From Deltaproteobacteria bacterium (lineage in GTDB: Bacteria > Desulfobacterota > Desulfomonilia > UBA1062): 18,257 nucleotides of DNA. The position numbers were made by a program, and so were the translations under genes. The stretch is taken from assembly GCA_016934135.1 (NCBI GenBank), contig JAFGTK010000112.1:1-18257 (forward strand). The letters are read 5' to 3'. Within the stretch, counting starts at the first letter, position 1; the number at the start of each line of letters is the position of its first letter. This document shows positions 6,490-14,436 of the stretch, piece by piece. The notes under the pieces were generated by a model. That model was not told the DNA's origin. It did no database searches and saw only the letters and a list, made by a program, of their open reading frames with translations.

Positions 6490-8604
6490 CTAGAACTCTT
6501 CGAAATCCTCGAAGTTGTCGTCCTGCTTTACTCTTTCCTCTACATACTTTGGTGAGGTCGGCTTTTTTTGTGATGCTTTCGGCTTGGTTTTCTTGGATAC
6601 CTGTTTCATTTCCGCACTGTCTCTCACCTTGAACCGCTGAACATAGCCGGCAAGCTCGCTTGCTTCCACACTCAGATTATCCGAAGTGCTTGCCAGTTCT
6701 TCCACGGTCGATGCATTCTGCTGGGTTGTGGAATCTATCTGTCCTATGGCCCTGTTGAGTTCGTCGATACCGCTTGCCTGCTCTGAAGAGACAAGGGCGA
6801 TCTCCTCCATGGTTTGCGAGAGTGTTTCAATATAGGTGATGATCTCTTCCAGAGAGGTCTTGGACTTTTTGACCATATCATCTCCGGCCCCTATCTTGTT
6901 CACGGTATCCTCGATAAGGTCCTTGATCTGTCTGGCTGCATCTGCGCTGCGCTGCGCAAGTGCACGCACCTCTTGTGCCACGACAGCGAATCCTTTACCG
7001 TGCTCCCCTGCCCTGGCAGCCTCAACTGCAGCGTTCAGGGCCAAAAGATTAGTCTGAAAAGCCACTTCATTGACTGTAACGATAATATTGCCTATCTTTT
7101 TGGATGCTTTCGAGATCTCGTCCATTGCATTTACCAGTTCGTTTGAGGCCTCACCAGTGCTGTTGGCCATGGCAACCATATCCTTGACCTTAGAGCTTCC
7201 CTCATAGGCATTTGATGCATTCTGTTTAATGGATGAAGTCATCTCCTCTATTGTTGCCGCCACCTCTTCCACTGCTGCTGCCTGCTCCTGGGTGGCCTGG
7301 GACAGTCCCTGGGAACCCGCTGCCACCTCTTTTGTCGCCACATCGACCTGATATGCTATATTCTTCAACCCTGAGATAATACCTTCGAGCTTTTCAACAA
7401 ATATATTGAACTGTTCTGCCAGAAGCCCGGTCTCATCGCTGCTCTGAATAATAAGCCGCGCAGAAAGATCGCCCTCGCCTTCAGATATATCCTTCAACTT
7501 TTCAACAGTGTTCTTTATAGGGATGATGATGCTTCTGAACAGGGTCAAACCTGCAATAGCCACAACACTTAACCCCACTATGCCCAGGAAAAAGCTCATG
7601 AGGAAAAACTGTTTGAAGCGGGACATCCGTTCACCAAGGCCGCTGACAGTGCCGAGACAGTATGAATCATTTACCGGGGTGTATGAAATGACCTGTTCAT
7701 TGATATTTTCATATATGCTTTCCGAACGTCCGCTTTGTATGCCGTTTCGGATCCTGTTATCGATATCCTTCCATTTTTTATTATAGATCTCTCTGCTTTG
7801 AGGATTGTAGAGAATATTCCCCTGTCTGTCGGACAGAAAGGCCCCTGCGAGCCTTGACTGCGATATGACATCAACAAGATTATTCAGGCTTTCTTCACTA
7901 ACCTGATCTTCGCCGGCATTGAGCTGGGCTATGGCGATCTTCTGAGTGGTCAGGGCATTTGCCTTGAGCTCTTCCTGGATTCGATATACACCCTCGTAGA
8001 AACCGAGCATGCCGAGCCAGAGAACAAAACCGATGCAGAACAGGGTGAAAACCACCCAGATCTTTCTTTCCATGCTCATGTGAACACCCTGATACTCCAC
8101 GCCCCGCTGACGGCATTCCTGCATTAACGGATCAATCAGTTTATTCGTAATCAGGCTTATTGACCCGAACATGAGGATATAGAAGATACAGATCGAAGCG
8201 GAACCAGCTGCCCATATACCATTGGCGGCCACACCTCCTATGTCATGCGTGACATAATCTATGTAGTTGGATATAGTGTTGCCGATAACCATGACAACAA
8301 TCAGGATCCCCGCTATAACAGGCAGTTGAGTATTTCTCTTTGTTATTGCCATGAGTTCTTCATTGCTCAGAATGCCTTTTTCCAGCCTCTCCAGTCCACT
8401 GCTTACCGGATAAGCGGCCATGCCCGTTATTGCAAGCCCAGCAATGAAAAAGCCTATCCAGAGAAAAATGCCGTGGACACTGAAAACCTTCATCTGTTCA
8501 GGGGAATTGGACATAAGGTAGTAACTGGAAAAAATCCATCCAAAATTCACTATCAAAAACATTGCACCAAAGATGAAAAGGATCTTTTTCAGATAATCTC
8601 TCAT
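6490..8604 (-). CDS. methyl-accepting chemotaxis protein, six-TM, with CheR-tether-like tail
   Basis: This 704-residue transducer signals to a CheA/CheW array in the inner membrane. Hydrophobic segments lie near residues 7-29, 44-68, 93-112, 127-152 and 181-207, then an extracytoplasmic domain of about 120 residues (208-330, containing a short GNILYNP block of the kind seen in Cache-like sensors), a sixth segment near 335-357, a HAMP domain and a long coiled-coil signalling domain. The conserved hairpin tip starts EVAFQTNLLALNAAVEAARAG at residue 513. Six segments place both the N-terminus and the HAMP in the cytoplasm, so the topology is self-consistent. The last five residues, DFEEF, fit the aromatic-x-x-aromatic CheR-binding pentapeptide after a basic, proline-containing flexible linker. 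Five TM segments before the sensor domain is more than the classic two. The ligand is unknown. The start at 8604 has only a weak upstream purine stretch. Confidence 0.95.
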   Translation of the reverse strand: MRDYLKKILFIFGAMFLIVNFGWIFSSYYLMSNSPEQMKVFSVHGIFLWIGFFIAGLAITGMAAYPVSSGLERLEKGILSNEELMAITKRNTQLPVIAGILIVVMVIGNTISNYIDYVTHDIGGVAANGIWAAGSASICIFYILMFGSISLITNKLIDPLMQECRQRGVEYQGVHMSMERKIWVVFTLFCIGFVLWLGMLGFYEGVYRIQEELKANALTTQKIAIAQLNAGEDQVSEESLNNLVDVISQSRLAGAFLSDRQGNILYNPQSREIYNKKWKDIDNRIRNGIQSGRSESIYENINEQVISYTPVNDSYCLGTVSGLGERMSRFKQFFLMSFFLGIVGLSVVAIAGLTLFRSIIIPIKNTVEKLKDISEGEGDLSARLIIQSSDETGLLAEQFNIFVEKLEGIISGLKNIAYQVDVATKEVAAGSQGLSQATQEQAAAVEEVAATIEEMTSSIKQNASNAYEGSSKVKDMVAMANSTGEASNELVNAMDEISKASKKIGNIIVTVNEVAFQTNLLALNAAVEAARAGEHGKGFAVVAQEVRALAQRSADAARQIKDLIEDTVNKIGAGDDMVKKSKTSLEEIITYIETLSQTMEEIALVSSEQASGIDELNRAIGQIDSTTQQNASTVEELASTSDNLSVEASELAGYVQRFKVRDSAEMKQVSKKTKPKASQKKPTSPKYVEERVKQDDNFEDFEEF

Positions 8605-8638
8605 AAACGGTCTCTCTTGATTTATTTTTATCTACTCA

Positions 8639-8665
8639 TAATCGGCATTCCGGACAAAAAGATTG
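8639..8665 (-). promoter_or_regulatory. candidate sigma-28 (FliA) promoter for the chemoreceptor
   Basis: On the minus strand, CAATCTTT (8665 to 8658), an 11-bp spacer, then GCCGATTA (8646 to 8639). Against the flagellar consensus TAAAGTTT-N11-GCCGATAA this matches 5 of 8 and 7 of 8 bases at exactly the expected spacing. The implied transcription start lies roughly 28 nt before the ATG, a normal leader. Chemoreceptors are classic sigma-28 targets, and the match lies in the 101-bp intergenic region. Confidence 0.5.
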
Positions 8666-8705
8666 AGCTTAACAATATGCGGCAAAAAGACGATGTTATA
8701 AGTAA

Positions 8706-11180
8706 ATGAACTCCACGCATGGATTACTGAAACAGCAGCTTAAACGATACTTCAAAAACGCATTCCCCGAGTCTGCGAGCTGGCAGGAATTCATCAGTGC
8801 AGTAAACAATGCCTATCTTAAATCCGATGATGACCGCGAGATGCTCGAGCGTATCCTTGAACTAAGCTCCCAGGAACTGCTTCAGGCGAATTCGGAAATG
8901 AGAACGGTTTTCGAGGCCATACCTGATCTCTTTTTGAGGCTTGATGAAGAGGGAACCATCCTTGAATATAAGGCAGGCAGCATGGCTGATTTCCCCATCA
9001 GGCCTGATAAACTGTCTGGAAAAAATATTGCCGATATTCCCTTCATAAACATCACAGAGAAGTTCCATAATGCACTCCATCGGGTACAGAAGACCAAGAA
9101 GATAGTAAGTATCGAATACTCTCTTGCAGACAAGGATCAGGAACAGTTTTTTGAGGCACGGTTATTGCCGCTGCTTAAAAATCAAATCATTGCAATCATA
9201 CGGAACATCACTGAGCGCAAGCGTGCCGAGGAAGGTCTCCGACGGAGCGAGGAACGCTATCGGAGTATCCTCGACAATATGGAAGAGGCATACTATGAGG
9301 TGGACCTGAAAGGGAACATCGTCTATTTCAATTCTGCTGCGGCAAAGATGATCGGTTATTCATTTGAAGAACTCCAGAACAGGAACTTCCGGGAAGTAAT
9401 GAAAAATGAAGACAGCGACAAGACGTTCGAACACTTCAACAGGGTATATATCACCGGAGAATTCGCCAAGGTATTTGATTGGGAGTTTATCACCAAAAAG
9501 GGAGAGAAACTCGTGGTGGAGGCCTCGGTATATCTCAACAAAGACTCACACGGCAACCCGATAGGATTCAAAGGTATAGGCCGCAACATCACCGGACGTA
9601 AACAATCGGAAGAAGCTCTCAGGCAGAGCGAGGCCAAGTACCGTTTTCTAACGGAAAAGACCATTGATGTAATCTGGACCTGCGACCTTGAATTCAATAT
9701 CACCTTTGTGAGTTCCTCTATTGAAAAGGTGCTGGGGTATACACCTGAAGAGTTCGTAAAACTCAAAACCAGTGACGCCATGACCACCGAGTCTTTTGCC
9801 AGGGTACTGCGTCTCTTGAGCACTGAACTCAAAACCGAAGAACTGAATGCTGATATGAAGGAAAGAACCGTCAAGGTGGATCTGGAATATTACCATAAAA
9901 CCGGGTCTATTGTGTATGTTGAGAACCTTATGAGCGCCATACGTGACGATTCTGGCCGTCTTATCGGGATACATGGCGTATCGAGGGATATCACAGAACG
10001 AAAGAAGGCAGAAGAAGAGAAGAAAAAGCTGGAGAACCAACTCGCCCAAGTCCAGAAGATGGAATCAATAGGGACCCTGGCAGGCGGTATTGCCCATGAT
10101 TTCAACAATATTCTTTCAATCATTATCGGGTACACCGAACTTGCAGTCAATGATCTCTCAAAACCGGAAAAAGCAAGGGTCGAACTCAAAGAGGTTCTCA
10201 AGGCAGGAGATCGCGCAAAGGATCTTGTGAGTCAGATCCTTACATTCAGCCGCCAGTCTGAAACAAAACATTCACCGCTTGCACTTGCTACCATTATCAA
10301 AGAATCACTCAAGATGCTCAGGTCAATCATCCCATCGACAATAGAGCTCAAACAGAACATTATTGATTCCGGCCTCATCATGTCCGATCCCACGCAGATC
10401 AATCAGATCATGCTTAATCTCTGCACCAATGCAGCCCATGCAATGGATAGGACAGGGGGTGTACTTGAGGTAGGCATGGAAAGAGTTCATATTGACGGCA
10501 CCACTGAAACCCGCGGCCTGGATCTGGCGGACGGGTCTTATTTAATGATCTCAGTACGGGATACAGGCCATGGAATGCCCCCTGAAGTGATAGCACGGAT
10601 CTTTGATCCCTATTTCACCACAAAAGATGTCGGCCGCGGTACCGGCCTTGGTCTGGCAGTTGTTCATGGTATTGTAAAAAGCCATGGTGGAGCCATAATC
10701 TGCGACAGCGCAGTTGGTAAGGGCACAAGATTCCGTGTATACCTCCCTGAAATAGAATCAGGAAAAGAGACCCTTCTTTCTTCTGATACAGGTCCGTTTC
10801 CAACCGGAACAGAATGCATTCTGTTCGTCGATGATGAACCGATCCTTTCAGCTCTTGCAAAAAGGATGATGGAGGACCTCGGATATGTGGTTCATATCAG
10901 GACCAGCAGTATAGAGGCTCTGGAATTCTTCAGAAACAGCCCGGGGAAATTCGATCTGGTGATTACAGACATGACCATGCCCGGCATGACCGGAGACACC
11001 CTGACACAAAGGATAAAAGAGATACGGCCCGATATACCGGTCATCCTGTGCACCGGTTACAGTGAACATATCACCGAAGAACGGGCAAAAAGAATAGGGA
11101 TCAGAGAATTCATCATGAAACCGCTTATTATGAAGGATATGGCAAGAATCATTCGAGGGGTTCTTGATCGACGCAAGTAG
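8706..11180 (+). CDS. soluble triple-PAS hybrid sensor histidine kinase with C-terminal receiver
   Basis: This 824-residue cytoplasmic kinase has no membrane segment or signal peptide. Residues 1-66 are a helical lead-in ending in a coiled coil (LERILELSSQELLQANSEM) common before PAS modules in such kinases. PAS domains lie at about 67-172, 183-300 and 308-432, each closed by an ITERK/ITGRK-type end, then a coiled coil. The dimerisation domain carries H464 in GGIAHDFNN. The ATPase domain has an N box (NLCTNAAHAMD, near 570), DTGHGMP (near 619) and GRGTGLGLAVV (near 643). The receiver (about 697-820) has FVDDEP, acceptor D755 in VITDMTMPG, and MKPL. Phosphate therefore passes H464 to D755; a later Hpt partner and output are not in the window. 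ATG 8706 has only a weak Shine-Dalgarno sequence. The gene diverges from the chemoreceptor over 101 bp. The signal sensed is unknown. Confidence 0.93.
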   Translation: MNSTHGLLKQQLKRYFKNAFPESASWQEFISAVNNAYLKSDDDREMLERILELSSQELLQANSEMRTVFEAIPDLFLRLDEEGTILEYKAGSMADFPIRPDKLSGKNIADIPFINITEKFHNALHRVQKTKKIVSIEYSLADKDQEQFFEARLLPLLKNQIIAIIRNITERKRAEEGLRRSEERYRSILDNMEEAYYEVDLKGNIVYFNSAAAKMIGYSFEELQNRNFREVMKNEDSDKTFEHFNRVYITGEFAKVFDWEFITKKGEKLVVEASVYLNKDSHGNPIGFKGIGRNITGRKQSEEALRQSEAKYRFLTEKTIDVIWTCDLEFNITFVSSSIEKVLGYTPEEFVKLKTSDAMTTESFARVLRLLSTELKTEELNADMKERTVKVDLEYYHKTGSIVYVENLMSAIRDDSGRLIGIHGVSRDITERKKAEEEKKKLENQLAQVQKMESIGTLAGGIAHDFNNILSIIIGYTELAVNDLSKPEKARVELKEVLKAGDRAKDLVSQILTFSRQSETKHSPLALATIIKESLKMLRSIIPSTIELKQNIIDSGLIMSDPTQINQIMLNLCTNAAHAMDRTGGVLEVGMERVHIDGTTETRGLDLADGSYLMISVRDTGHGMPPEVIARIFDPYFTTKDVGRGTGLGLAVVHGIVKSHGGAIICDSAVGKGTRFRVYLPEIESGKETLLSSDTGPFPTGTECILFVDDEPILSALAKRMMEDLGYVVHIRTSSIEALEFFRNSPGKFDLVITDMTMPGMTGDTLTQRIKEIRPDIPVILCTGYSEHITEERAKRIGIREFIMKPLIMKDMARIIRGVLDRRK

Positions 11181-11240
11181 TCTCCCATTCATGTACCCGG
11201 CCTGACCAACCAGTAAGCAGAACTCTATTACACTGCAAGA

Positions 11241-14051
11241 TTATCTCGCGATTATCGGCAGACTCCTGTCTTCATTGGTTCTGTCGCCCAGCTGCCCGTA
11301 GCCGTTATACCCCCATACCCACATGGTTCCGTTCTTCTTTACAGCCAGAGTATGATGCAGACCTGCAGCTATCCATGTCCAGTCCGTATCAGTCCCGATC
11401 CTTACCGGCTTGAAGGAATCCGCCAGAGAACCCGTACCGAGCTGTCCGAATGCGTTCCAGCCCCATGACCATATACCGCCGTCTGTTTTCATGCCGACAC
11501 TATGGTATTCTCCGGCAGAAATATATGACCAGAGATTATCTCCGCCTATCCTTACAGGGAAGACCTTGAATGCCTTTGTCCCATCTCCGAGCTGACCCCA
11601 GAGGTTTGCACCCCAGGCCCATAAGGCACCGTCTTGTGTGATAGCCAGGGTGTGTCTCTTGCCTGCAGCGATACAAGCCCATGCTGTTCCAGGTTTTATC
11701 TGTTGGGGCGTGGAATTGTTGATCTGTGTTCCATCTCCTAACTGGCCCAATTCGTTCGAACCCCAGCACCACAATGTGCCGTCCTGTTTCAATGCAACAC
11801 TGTGGGCCTCGCCGGCAGCAGCCGTTTTCCAGTCCCTATCAGACCCTATCCGGGAAGGTCTTGTGCTGTATGAGAACGTACCGTCTCCGAGCTGGCCTTC
11901 ATTATTCCTTCCCCATGCCCACAATGTGCCGTCTTTCCTGACTGCGAGTGTATGATAACTGCCTGCAGAGACATGACTCCAGTCATTCCCGGTACCAACC
12001 TGTACGGGAACAGGCGATTGTTTCCTGGGTCCGATACCCAGTTGACCCGATGTATTCGAACCCCAGACCCATAATGTACCGTCCTTCTTCAGACCTAGTG
12101 AATGGGCACTCCCGGCGGAAAGCATTTTCCAGTCCCTCTCCTGACCTATATGTACTGGATTATTAGTGCTGAGGGTCAATCCGTTGCCCAGCTGTCCATC
12201 CATGTTCCATCCCCATGACCAGAGGCTGCCGTCGGTCTTCAGCCCAATGGAGTGTGACCATCCCCCTGCAACAAAAGACCATGTCGACTTGATCACTGTA
12301 AGATAAACCGTATCGCTGTCCTGATCACCGTCGCTGTCTTCAACAAGAAAGGTAACGCCATAAGAACCTGCGATGTTGAAGGTGACCTCTCCAGGGTTTT
12401 TTAGCGTGATATTCTCTGCACCACCTTTGAAATCCCACAGGTATTTCAAGGGGATGTTGCCGTCAATGACAGAACCGGCAAAGTTGGCGGATTCCCCTTC
12501 GTAAAGCCTCAGGCTCTTTTCCGGCGAAATAATGCTTGCAATAGGTTTTGTATCCTTGAGAACCCTGATTGTTATGATATCCGAGCCGACATCATTGTCC
12601 GAGTCTGTTGCAATAAAACGGACCCGGAAGGTTCCGACCGTGTTGAGCTGGATCATTCCGGGTTCTTTTTCAGATATCCTCGCATGAGCTCCGCTGAAAT
12701 CCCATTGATAGCTCAGGGGTGAATTACCCTTTTTCACATCAGCACTGAAAGCAAGAGAATCCTTTTCCGTAATTGTAATACCGTCACAAGGGCTCTCAAT
12801 GGAAACCACCGGTTCGGTATCTTCGATAACCGTGATCTTCCTTGAATCCGAAATCGTATCATTGTTTGCATCAGTAACATTCAAGGTAACCCGGTAGATG
12901 CCCGGAGAAGAGAACAAGACTTTTCCAGGATCCATCATAGAAGATCCTTCAGCTGCCCCGCCGAAATCCCAGTTTATCGAAAGAGGCTCGTTGCCCCCCT
13001 GTGCTTCACCCAGAAACTCTACAGACCTGCCGTGCAGAATAAACACATCTGCCTCGGGAGAGACAATGTGTGCATGGGGTTTTTTATCTTCTATAACCGT
13101 GATGGTTCGGCTGTCTGTCGCGCTGTCATTGTTCACATCATAGACATTCAATGTAGCCTGATACACTCCAGGGGTCTTGAATATCACCTTTCCGGGATCT
13201 TTGAGGGCAGTATTCTCTGCCCCGCCGCCGAAATCCCAGGTATGACGCAGCGGAGGATTCCCGTCTTTTATTGAACAGGCAAACTGCACTGCTTCACCCT
13301 GATAAATGTTTATATCCTGTTTCGGCGACGTGATAGCAGTTTTGGGGATGTTCTTTTCCACGACTATGCTCACAGAAGCACTGTTCGAATCCCCGTCACT
13401 GTCCCTTACCGTAAGCTGCACAGGATATGATCCGGCTTCAGGAAAGGCGATCTTTCCGGGGTCTTCTTTATGGGACGGAGATCTCAAATCACCGAAATCC
13501 CATTCATATGCCAGAGGCGGATTGCCGTCTGATACAGTTGCGGCAAATGTAATTGAGAGCCCTTCCAAAATAACGGTTTCAGACCCTGGTGAATCAATCT
13601 TCACCACAGGAGATGTATCTGCTACGATCTCGATGATAGTGGAAGCCGTGGCCTCCAATCCTGTGCTGTCCTGGACCGTAAACAGGATCTCATACTTTCC
13701 GGCTGACGAAAAAGTAACCTCTCCCGGATCTTCAACACCTGATCTCCCGGCACTGCCCGGGAAGTCCCAGTCGTAAACATACGGAGGGATCCCTCCTGAA
13801 ACCGAACCTGAAAATACTGCAGATTCTCCCTCATAGAGCGTTTGCCCTGCTGCAGGAGAATCGATTACAATAACCAGAGGCCCAGCCTCTACTTTGGCCT
13901 CTGCCTTCGTTTCAACATACGGCTGAACCTGTTCATCGACCTCAACAGGGGTTTCAGGCTTCTCGGAACACTGCGAGCATGCAACAAGCAGATGCACCAG
14001 GAGAACGAGTGCACATATTCTCAATAAAGATCTTACATACATGGGTAACAT
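11241..14051 (-). CDS. outer-membrane-type lipoprotein: six PKD/Ig-like repeats plus seven RCC1 repeats
   Basis: This 936-residue secreted lipoprotein has a basic, hydrophobic signal with lipobox L22-V23-A24-C25; serine at +2 predicts outer-membrane sorting. A charged, proline-rich linker (about 29-58) leads to six tandem modules of about 88 residues (roughly 60-591). Each has an [ISP]-type first strand, a GNPPL-type turn, YxWDF, a DPG(K/E)VxF strand, and a closing GxYxVxxxVxDSDGD block, as in PKD or Ig-like folds. Residues 592-936 are seven RCC1/BNR-like units of about 50 residues, each AGxxHSxxLKxDGTLWxWGxNxxGQLGDG. Seven units match a closed seven-blade propeller. No catalytic residues are recognisable, so surface binding or adhesion is the likely role (inference). 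The nearest good Shine-Dalgarno sequence, AAGGAGGT, is about 20 nt before ATG 14051; an alternative ATG at 14042 would leave a normal signal peptide. It converges on the kinase gene, 60 bp apart. Confidence 0.9.
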   Translation of the reverse strand: MLPMYVRSLLRICALVLLVHLLVACSQCSEKPETPVEVDEQVQPYVETKAEAKVEAGPLVIVIDSPAAGQTLYEGESAVFSGSVSGGIPPYVYDWDFPGSAGRSGVEDPGEVTFSSAGKYEILFTVQDSTGLEATASTIIEIVADTSPVVKIDSPGSETVILEGLSITFAATVSDGNPPLAYEWDFGDLRSPSHKEDPGKIAFPEAGSYPVQLTVRDSDGDSNSASVSIVVEKNIPKTAITSPKQDINIYQGEAVQFACSIKDGNPPLRHTWDFGGGAENTALKDPGKVIFKTPGVYQATLNVYDVNNDSATDSRTITVIEDKKPHAHIVSPEADVFILHGRSVEFLGEAQGGNEPLSINWDFGGAAEGSSMMDPGKVLFSSPGIYRVTLNVTDANNDTISDSRKITVIEDTEPVVSIESPCDGITITEKDSLAFSADVKKGNSPLSYQWDFSGAHARISEKEPGMIQLNTVGTFRVRFIATDSDNDVGSDIITIRVLKDTKPIASIISPEKSLRLYEGESANFAGSVIDGNIPLKYLWDFKGGAENITLKNPGEVTFNIAGSYGVTFLVEDSDGDQDSDTVYLTVIKSTWSFVAGGWSHSIGLKTDGSLWSWGWNMDGQLGNGLTLSTNNPVHIGQERDWKMLSAGSAHSLGLKKDGTLWVWGSNTSGQLGIGPRKQSPVPVQVGTGNDWSHVSAGSYHTLAVRKDGTLWAWGRNNEGQLGDGTFSYSTRPSRIGSDRDWKTAAAGEAHSVALKQDGTLWCWGSNELGQLGDGTQINNSTPQQIKPGTAWACIAAGKRHTLAITQDGALWAWGANLWGQLGDGTKAFKVFPVRIGGDNLWSYISAGEYHSVGMKTDGGIWSWGWNAFGQLGTGSLADSFKPVRIGTDTDWTWIAAGLHHTLAVKKNGTMWVWGYNGYGQLGDRTNEDRSLPIIAR

Positions 14052-14063
14052 ACCGGTCTTATC

Positions 14064-14081
14064 TCAGTAAACCTCCTTCAT
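14064..14081 (-). other. five-codon in-frame mini-ORF containing the lipoprotein's Shine-Dalgarno sequence
   Basis: On the minus strand, ATG-AAG-GAG-GTT-TAC-TGA ends 12 nt before the lipoprotein ATG and is in the same frame. The AAGGAGGT at 14078-14071 lies inside it. It has no Shine-Dalgarno sequence of its own. It may be coincidence, or a remnant of a longer 5' end interrupted by TGA. Translation is not shown. Confidence 0.2.
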
Positions 14082-14370
14082 CACAAACGCATCTTGTTAT
14101 GCAAATACCATACACTTCTATATAATAGAGTTTTTATTATGTATATATAATATGTTATCGGTTTTTTTGCAGTCAAGGGCATTTTAATAAAGGGATAAAT
14201 ATTTACCTGATTAGAGAAATTCTTTTCATTTATCCTGCAGGATTCCATCATACCGTTCAAGAAGTAAAGAACGCCCGGCAGCATCCATATTCACATAAAG
14301 AATATATCCTGCAGCAAGCTGTTCACAATTTTACTATAAAAGTGTATGAACCGGCATGATACAGCATGCA

Positions 14371-14399
14371 TTTCAGGCAGGATTCAGGTAGAATATAAT
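14371..14399 (+). promoter_or_regulatory. candidate sigma-70 promoter for glk
   Basis: TATAAT at 14394-14399 is a perfect -10. The -35 position 17 bp upstream is TTTCAG (14371-14376), only 3 of 6 to consensus, so an activator or extended contacts may be needed. Transcription would start near 14406, about 30 nt before the glk ATG. Two near-identical 9-mers, TTCAGGCAG and TTCAGGTAG, sit exactly 11 bp apart over the -35 and spacer. Confidence 0.45.
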
Positions 14400-14413
14400 T
14401 GAATCCTTTTTTT
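14379..14413 (+). repeat. inverted repeat around the glk -10 followed by seven Ts
   Basis: AGGATTC (14379-14385) and GAATCCT (14401-14407) form a perfect 7-bp inverted repeat around a 15-nt loop that contains the TATAAT box, and T14407-T14413 follow. It can be read as an operator covering the promoter, or, for transcripts entering from upstream, as a weak terminator. The long loop makes the terminator reading less likely. Confidence 0.35.
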
Positions 14414-14436
14414 ATTTGATCACAAGGCAGGTGATT

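Larger units (their letters stand above)
14052..14436. other. 385-bp AT-rich divergent intergenic region
   Basis: This stretch between the lipoprotein and glk has no supportable gene; the only longer frame (67 codons, minus) has no ribosome site or recognisable content. It holds a weak AT hairpin (ATAATA...TTATTAT near 14122-14141), a perfect 12-bp palindrome ATCCTGCAGGAT at 14232-14243, and a direct repeat of TATCCTGCAG at 14231-14240 and 14305-14314, 74 bp apart. It also holds the glk promoter candidate and its flanking repeats near 14371-14413. Promoters for both divergent genes must lie here, but only the glk one is visible to me. Confidence 0.6.

Noticed and set aside
8245..8709. 154-codon plus-strand frame opposite the chemoreceptor N-terminus
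   Set aside because: It is antisense to clear membrane segments of a well-supported gene, has no recognisable domain or ribosome site, and runs over the start of the kinase gene.
13306..13776. 156-codon plus-strand frame opposite the lipoprotein
   Set aside because: It is the mirror of the PKD repeat coding sequence; low-complexity, repetitive content explained by the opposite strand.
12301..13875. Repeated segments every 260-270 bp as a DNA repeat array or CRISPR-like element
   Set aside because: They are diverged codons of the six PKD-like protein modules in one open frame; no identical DNA repeats or spacers.
14122..14141. AT-rich hairpin ATAATA...TTATTAT as a terminator
   Set aside because: No gene ends next to it (both flanking genes start here), and AT-only stems of this size arise easily in AT-rich spacer.
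14081..14284. 67-codon minus-strand frame in the lipoprotein-glk gap
   Set aside because: AT-driven composition, no ribosome site and no recognisable features; treated as non-coding.
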